Positions 5,888 to 8,125 of a DNA stretch of 8,125 nucleotides are shown here, in pieces (the stretch's first letter is position 1; every line of letters begins with the position of its first letter). This DNA is from an uncultured Lachnospiraceae bacterium (GTDB lineage Bacteria > Bacillota > Clostridia > Lachnospirales > Lachnospiraceae): contig CAOJLW010000099.1 of NCBI GenBank assembly GCA_948438565.1, positions 1 to 8,125 on the forward strand, given 5' to 3'. The position numbers were made by a program, and so were the translations under genes. The notes beneath the pieces are model-generated. The model had not been told where the DNA came from. It searched no databases and saw only the letters and a list, made by a program, of their open reading frames with translations.

Positions 5888-6733
5888 ATGGGACAAACAT
5901 ATGATCAGACGCAGGATTTGCTTGCAATTGTATCCGAGCTGGCCCAGCAGTATTTGGGGGGTGAGCATACCTCTATGACCTATGAGCAGGCGCAGGCTTT
6001 GATGGATGCGGTCTTATATTGTATCCGCGCATATGAAACCTCCGCCAGCAATGCGTTGGAAACGGCATATCCTGATCCCAAAATTGCGTATGCGTTGGGC
6101 AGACAGGCGGTGATTGACCGTTTCCAAATGTTACAGGAAAAATATGTCGGCCTTATAACAGACTTTGAAGATTATGGTCTGGAATGCTTAAAGGAGACGA
6201 TTCATGACGCAATTCCAGCTTTTTTTGAAAAATATGACATCCAATACGCTCCACAGGAGACAATTATAACCTTGGATTATCCGCTGTTGAACAATATACA
6301 GGAGCTTTCCGGCGTCGATGCCGTTTTGGAATATGTCCGATGCATTGCCAGCGAGCAGCGGTTTTTAAAAAAATTTGATACGTCTTATGTGATGGAAATC
6401 CTGCGGACATACCACAATGAATATGAATCTCTGATGGAAAATATTTGTGGCATTGTCCTGCAAAATACCATCGGTCATATGGTTTTGCGTCAGCCGTTGC
6501 ATGAAAAGGGTTTTGGCGGAGAAGAATATCAAAGGATAGAACAGTTTTTTGAGGAAAGATCCGATTCAGAAACAGAGCAATGTTTGCAGGAGCTGCTGGC
6601 ACAGTGGATCGAAGGTTATTTTGGCAACGACCGGGAACTTTTTTCTTATCTTTGTTGCGGTCTTACCGATATCGCCGTGAGAATCCGCAATCATACGAAA
6701 CACCATAACCTGGAATCTGTTTTTTTACTTTAA
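5888..6733 (+). CDS. Conserved protein of unknown function (DUF6179-like)
   Basis: A soluble protein of 281 residues with no signal peptide or clear membrane segment, acidic and helical by composition. Recognisable blocks are ALMDAVLYCIRAYETSASNAL (37-57), ECLKETIHDAIPAFFEKYDIQY (99-120), the strongly patterned QETIITLDYPLL (123-134), SGVDAVLEYVRCIASEQRFLKKF (141-163) and YESLMENICGIVLQNTIGHMVL (179-200). These resemble DUF6179 proteins, again from memory. No known active site is seen. The start at 5888 is chosen because GGAGGTGA (5875-5882), which spans the stop of the upstream gene, lies 5 nt before it. An in-frame ATG at 5870 would overlap the upstream gene and has no such site. Pairing with the DUF6323-like gene suggests that the two products act together. 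The function is unknown; I could not relate it to the Na+ pump. Confidence 0.75.
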   Translation: MGQTYDQTQDLLAIVSELAQQYLGGEHTSMTYEQAQALMDAVLYCIRAYETSASNALETAYPDPKIAYALGRQAVIDRFQMLQEKYVGLITDFEDYGLECLKETIHDAIPAFFEKYDIQYAPQETIITLDYPLLNNIQELSGVDAVLEYVRCIASEQRFLKKFDTSYVMEILRTYHNEYESLMENICGIVLQNTIGHMVLRQPLHEKGFGGEEYQRIEQFFEERSDSETEQCLQELLAQWIEGYFGNDRELFSYLCCGLTDIAVRIRNHTKHHNLESVFLL

Positions 6734-6738
6734 ATCTT

Positions 6739-6761
6739 AAAACATTCTTAGGAAAACATTC
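6739..6761 (+). repeat. 9-bp direct repeat upstream of the VanZ-family gene
   Basis: AAAACATTC occurs at 6739-6747 and again at 6753-6761, a 14-bp period, some 20-45 bp upstream of the candidate -10 at 6785. Spaced direct repeats at this distance can be activator sites, but the sequence is AT-rich and chance is possible. Confidence 0.35.
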
Positions 6762-6781
6762 CATATTCTGATGTTTTTGTG

Positions 6782-6790
6782 TGTTACAAT
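6782..6790 (+). promoter_or_regulatory. Candidate extended -10 promoter for the VanZ-family gene
   Basis: TGTTACAAT (6782-6790) has an extended -10 TG and a near-consensus TACAAT. No convincing -35 box lies 16-18 bp upstream, which fits an extended -10 or an activated promoter. Transcription would start near 6797, leaving about a 35-nt leader. Confidence 0.45.
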
Positions 6791-6831
6791 ACAATGGAAC
6801 ATTTAACTTGGATCAAATGGGAGGACAGGAT

Positions 6832-7341
6832 ATGCACAACAGGAACAAAGGACAGATGGTTACGACAGTCTTATTTGGAGTCTATCTGGCCGTGTTGACC
6901 TGGATTATTGTATTTAAGTTTTCTTTTCGTATCGACAGCCTACCCACATTGCGTGGGATTAATCTGATACCGTTTGCTGGATCTGTGGTGGTCAACGACA
7001 AAATTTATGTGGAAGAAATTTTTCAAAATATGGTGGCCTTTATTCCGGTGGGCGTATATATCGGTATGCTGAAACCGGAATGGGCGTTTTGGAAAAAAGC
7101 GGCCGTTCCGGCAGGCGTCAGTTTGCTGTTTGAAACGGCGCAATATATGTTTGCCATCGGAGCGACGGATATCACGGATTTGCTCAGCAACTCGCTTGGA
7201 GGCGTCGTTGGGATTTTGGTTTCTATGATATTTCAAAAGATCTTCCGGGAAAAAGCCAACCGGATTTTGAACGCAGCCGCTTTGATTGGGACAGTTTGTA
7301 TGGGGATTCTTTTGTTAGCATTGATTTATGCGAATTGGTGA
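6832..7341 (+). CDS. VanZ-family membrane protein
   Basis: An integral membrane protein of 169 residues with about four to five hydrophobic segments (roughly 9-30, 64-80, 90-108, 116-136, 146-166). VanZ-family marks are NLIPF (44-48), a conserved Asn66 leading into FIPVGVYIG (70-78), Glu101 in SLLFETAQYMF, and DITDLLSNSLGGVVG (113-127). The founding VanZ gives low-level teicoplanin resistance, but most chromosomal members have no proven function, so no resistance phenotype should be inferred. GGGAGG at 6819-6824, 7 nt before the ATG at 6832, sets the start. An in-frame GTG at 6781 lies inside the -10 region of the candidate promoter and is rejected. The gene stands alone between the DUF pair and a regulator; any functional link is unproven. 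Confidence 0.88.
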   Translation: MHNRNKGQMVTTVLFGVYLAVLTWIIVFKFSFRIDSLPTLRGINLIPFAGSVVVNDKIYVEEIFQNMVAFIPVGVYIGMLKPEWAFWKKAAVPAGVSLLFETAQYMFAIGATDITDLLSNSLGGVVGILVSMIFQKIFREKANRILNAAALIGTVCMGILLLALIYANW

Positions 7342-7352
7342 TCAACCAATTC
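7332..7352 (+). repeat. Inverted repeat across the stop codon of the VanZ-family gene
   Basis: GAATTGGT (7332-7339) pairs perfectly with ACCAATTC (7345-7352) around a 5-nt loop GATCA. The TGA stop (7339-7341) lies at the top of the left arm and start of the loop. No T tract follows on either strand, so it is a poor intrinsic terminator; it may stabilise the mRNA end or be a protein site. Confidence 0.5.
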
Positions 7353-7378
7353 CTTCCGAAAAAGGCATAGAAAATCCC

Positions 7379-7407
7379 TTGTTTCTTCTCATAGAATTTG
7401 TTATTAT
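7379..7407 (+). promoter_or_regulatory. Candidate sigma-A promoter of the MurR/RpiR-family regulator
   Basis: TTGTTT (7379-7384) and TATTAT (7402-7407) are 17 bp apart, predicting a start near 7414 and a leader of about 65 nt. It lies 38 bp after the VanZ-family gene, in a stretch without genes. Confidence 0.6.
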
Positions 7408-7412
7408 GAGAA
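7386..7412. promoter_or_regulatory. Inverted repeat overlapping the regulator promoter, possible operator
   Basis: TTCTCATA (7386-7393) and TATGAGAA (7405-7412) form a perfect 8-bp inverted repeat with an 11-bp spacer. Its left arm lies in the promoter spacer and its right arm covers most of the -10 box, so a bound dimer would block RNA polymerase. Autoregulation by the adjacent HTH protein is an inference. Confidence 0.45.
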
Positions 7413-7448
7413 AGCGGAATTTTTCCGTATCAAAATTGGAAGGGAACA

Positions 7449-7465
7449 ATCCGTCATATACGGAT
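7449..7465 (+). promoter_or_regulatory. Small hairpin in the leader just before the regulator start codon
   Basis: ATCCGT (7449-7454) and ACGGAT (7460-7465) form a perfect 6-bp inverted repeat with loop CATAT. It ends 13 nt before the ATG at 7479. The intervening bases hold no good Shine-Dalgarno sequence, so the element might affect translation or be a second operator. Confidence 0.4.
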
Positions 7466-7478
7466 CGGTAAGCAGGGC

Positions 7479-8125
7479 ATGGGTAATACAAACGATTTGA
7501 GCAGCCGGATCAATCGGAACTATGGCAGTATGAGCAAAGGTCAAAAATTATTGGCGACTTATATTACGGATAATTATGACAAAGCTGTTTTTTTGACGGC
7601 CGCAAAGCTGGGGGATGCAGTAGGCGTCAGCGAGTCTACGGTCGTTCGCTTTGCGGTAAGTCTTGGATATAAGGGATATCCACAGTTTCAGCGGGCTTTA
7701 GAAGAGTTGGTGCGCAATAAATTAAATTCCATGCAGCGGATGGAAGTGACTTATGGCCGTATCAGCCAGCCGCAGATTCTGGAAACGGTACTGCAATCGG
7801 ATACGGAAAATATCCAGAATACCTTAGAGAAAATAGATGCAAATGCTTTTGAATTGGCTGTGGATGCGATTTTAAACGCGAGGGCGATTTATGTCATCGG
7901 TATCCGCAGCTGCGCTCCTTTGGCCAGTTTTCTGGCCTTTTATTTGAACTTGATGTTTGAACGCGTGCATCTTTTAAATACCAACAACGCTACGGAAGTG
8001 TTTGAACAGATGGTCAGGATTGGAAGCGAGGATTTGATCATTGGCATTAGCTTTCCAAGGTATTCGATGTGTACGTTAAAAGCAATGGAATTTGCCAATA
8101 ACCGCAATGCTAAGGTGATTACCGT
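7479..8125 (+). CDS. MurR/RpiR-family transcriptional regulator (HTH + SIS), 3' partial
   Basis: DNA-binding regulator that probably responds to a phosphorylated sugar or related metabolite; the gene is cut by the window end after 215 codons (family members are about 280 residues). My translation shows an N-terminal RpiR-type HTH domain with SKGQKLLATYITDNYDKAVF (19-38) and the recognition region LTAAKLGDAVGVSESTVVRF (39-58) followed by SLGYKGYPQFQ (61-71). A linker leads to a SIS sugar-phosphate-binding domain from about 125, with AIYVIGIRSCAPLASF (136-151) and the Ser-containing GISFPRYS (189-196). The ATG at 7479 is the only usable start: the frame is closed upstream at 7407-7409 and contains no other ATG, GTG or TTG in between. 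Its ribosome binding site is poor, unlike all neighbours. The ligand and target genes cannot be deduced; genes beyond 8125 would be informative. Confidence 0.92.
   Translation, partial: MGNTNDLSSRINRNYGSMSKGQKLLATYITDNYDKAVFLTAAKLGDAVGVSESTVVRFAVSLGYKGYPQFQRALEELVRNKLNSMQRMEVTYGRISQPQILETVLQSDTENIQNTLEKIDANAFELAVDAILNARAIYVIGIRSCAPLASFLAFYLNLMFERVHLLNTNNATEVFEQMVRIGSEDLIIGISFPRYSMCTLKAMEFANNRNAKVIT

Noticed and set aside
6753..6777. AT-rich hairpin AAAACAT/ATGTTTT with a T run, as a terminator for the DUF6179-like gene
   Set aside because: Only 7 AT-rich pairs with an 11-nt loop; too weak to call. Readthrough into the VanZ-family gene remains possible.
6781..6831. Upstream GTG start for the VanZ-family gene
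   Set aside because: The segment holds the probable -10 box and the GGGAGG site, and the added residues do not resemble the family N-terminus.
7342..7478. Possible riboswitch in the regulator leader
   Set aside because: The predicted transcript leader is only about 65 nt with one 6-bp hairpin. I saw no conserved aptamer features of known classes, so only the hairpin and operator-like repeat are reported.
1..8125. tRNA, rRNA, CRISPR array, transposase, phage or toxin-antitoxin genes
   Set aside because: None was seen in reading either strand. All coding space is accounted for by nine plus-strand genes, and the gaps are short.

Overview
The window looks like a chromosomal segment of an anaerobic, fermentative Bacillota of the class Clostridia, most likely Lachnospiraceae. 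The grounds are strong AGGAGG-type ribosome binding sites, sigma-A-like promoters, mid-range GC by eye, and a Na+-translocating decarboxylase cluster whose protein sequences resemble those I know from that family. This placement is inference from gene content and not a database result.

Positions 1-5155 hold one tightly packed plus-strand operon: an MmdA/transcarboxylase-12S-like carboxyltransferase (5' end cut by the window), an OadG-like subunit carrying an extra N-terminal lipoprotein domain, a free biotin carrier protein, the membrane Na+ pump subunit OadB, and an OadA/transcarboxylase-5S-like carboxyltransferase that has no biotin domain of its own. A strong hairpin terminator closes the operon (5179-5226). 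The first four genes follow the methylmalonyl-CoA decarboxylase layout. The fifth adds a second carboxyltransferase of pyruvate/oxaloacetate specificity. With one carrier serving two carboxyltransferases and a Na+ pump, the machine could decarboxylate acyl-CoA or oxaloacetate to pump Na+, and could also move carboxyl groups between the two substrate pools, as the Propionibacterium transcarboxylase does.

Positions 5227-5345 are a short intergenic region with a very good forward sigma-A promoter and an equally well spaced reverse one, back to back. The forward promoter drives a two-gene unit (5346-6733) of paired conserved proteins of unknown function, tentatively DUF6323 and DUF6179.

Positions 6734-7341 hold a weak extended -10 promoter preceded by a 9-bp direct repeat, then a VanZ-family membrane protein. 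Positions 7342-7478 form a leader with a good promoter overlapped by an inverted repeat and followed by a second hairpin. From 7479 to the window end runs a MurR/RpiR-family (HTH plus SIS) regulator whose 3' end is cut off. All genes are on the plus strand. I see no tRNA, rRNA, CRISPR array, insertion sequence or phage gene.
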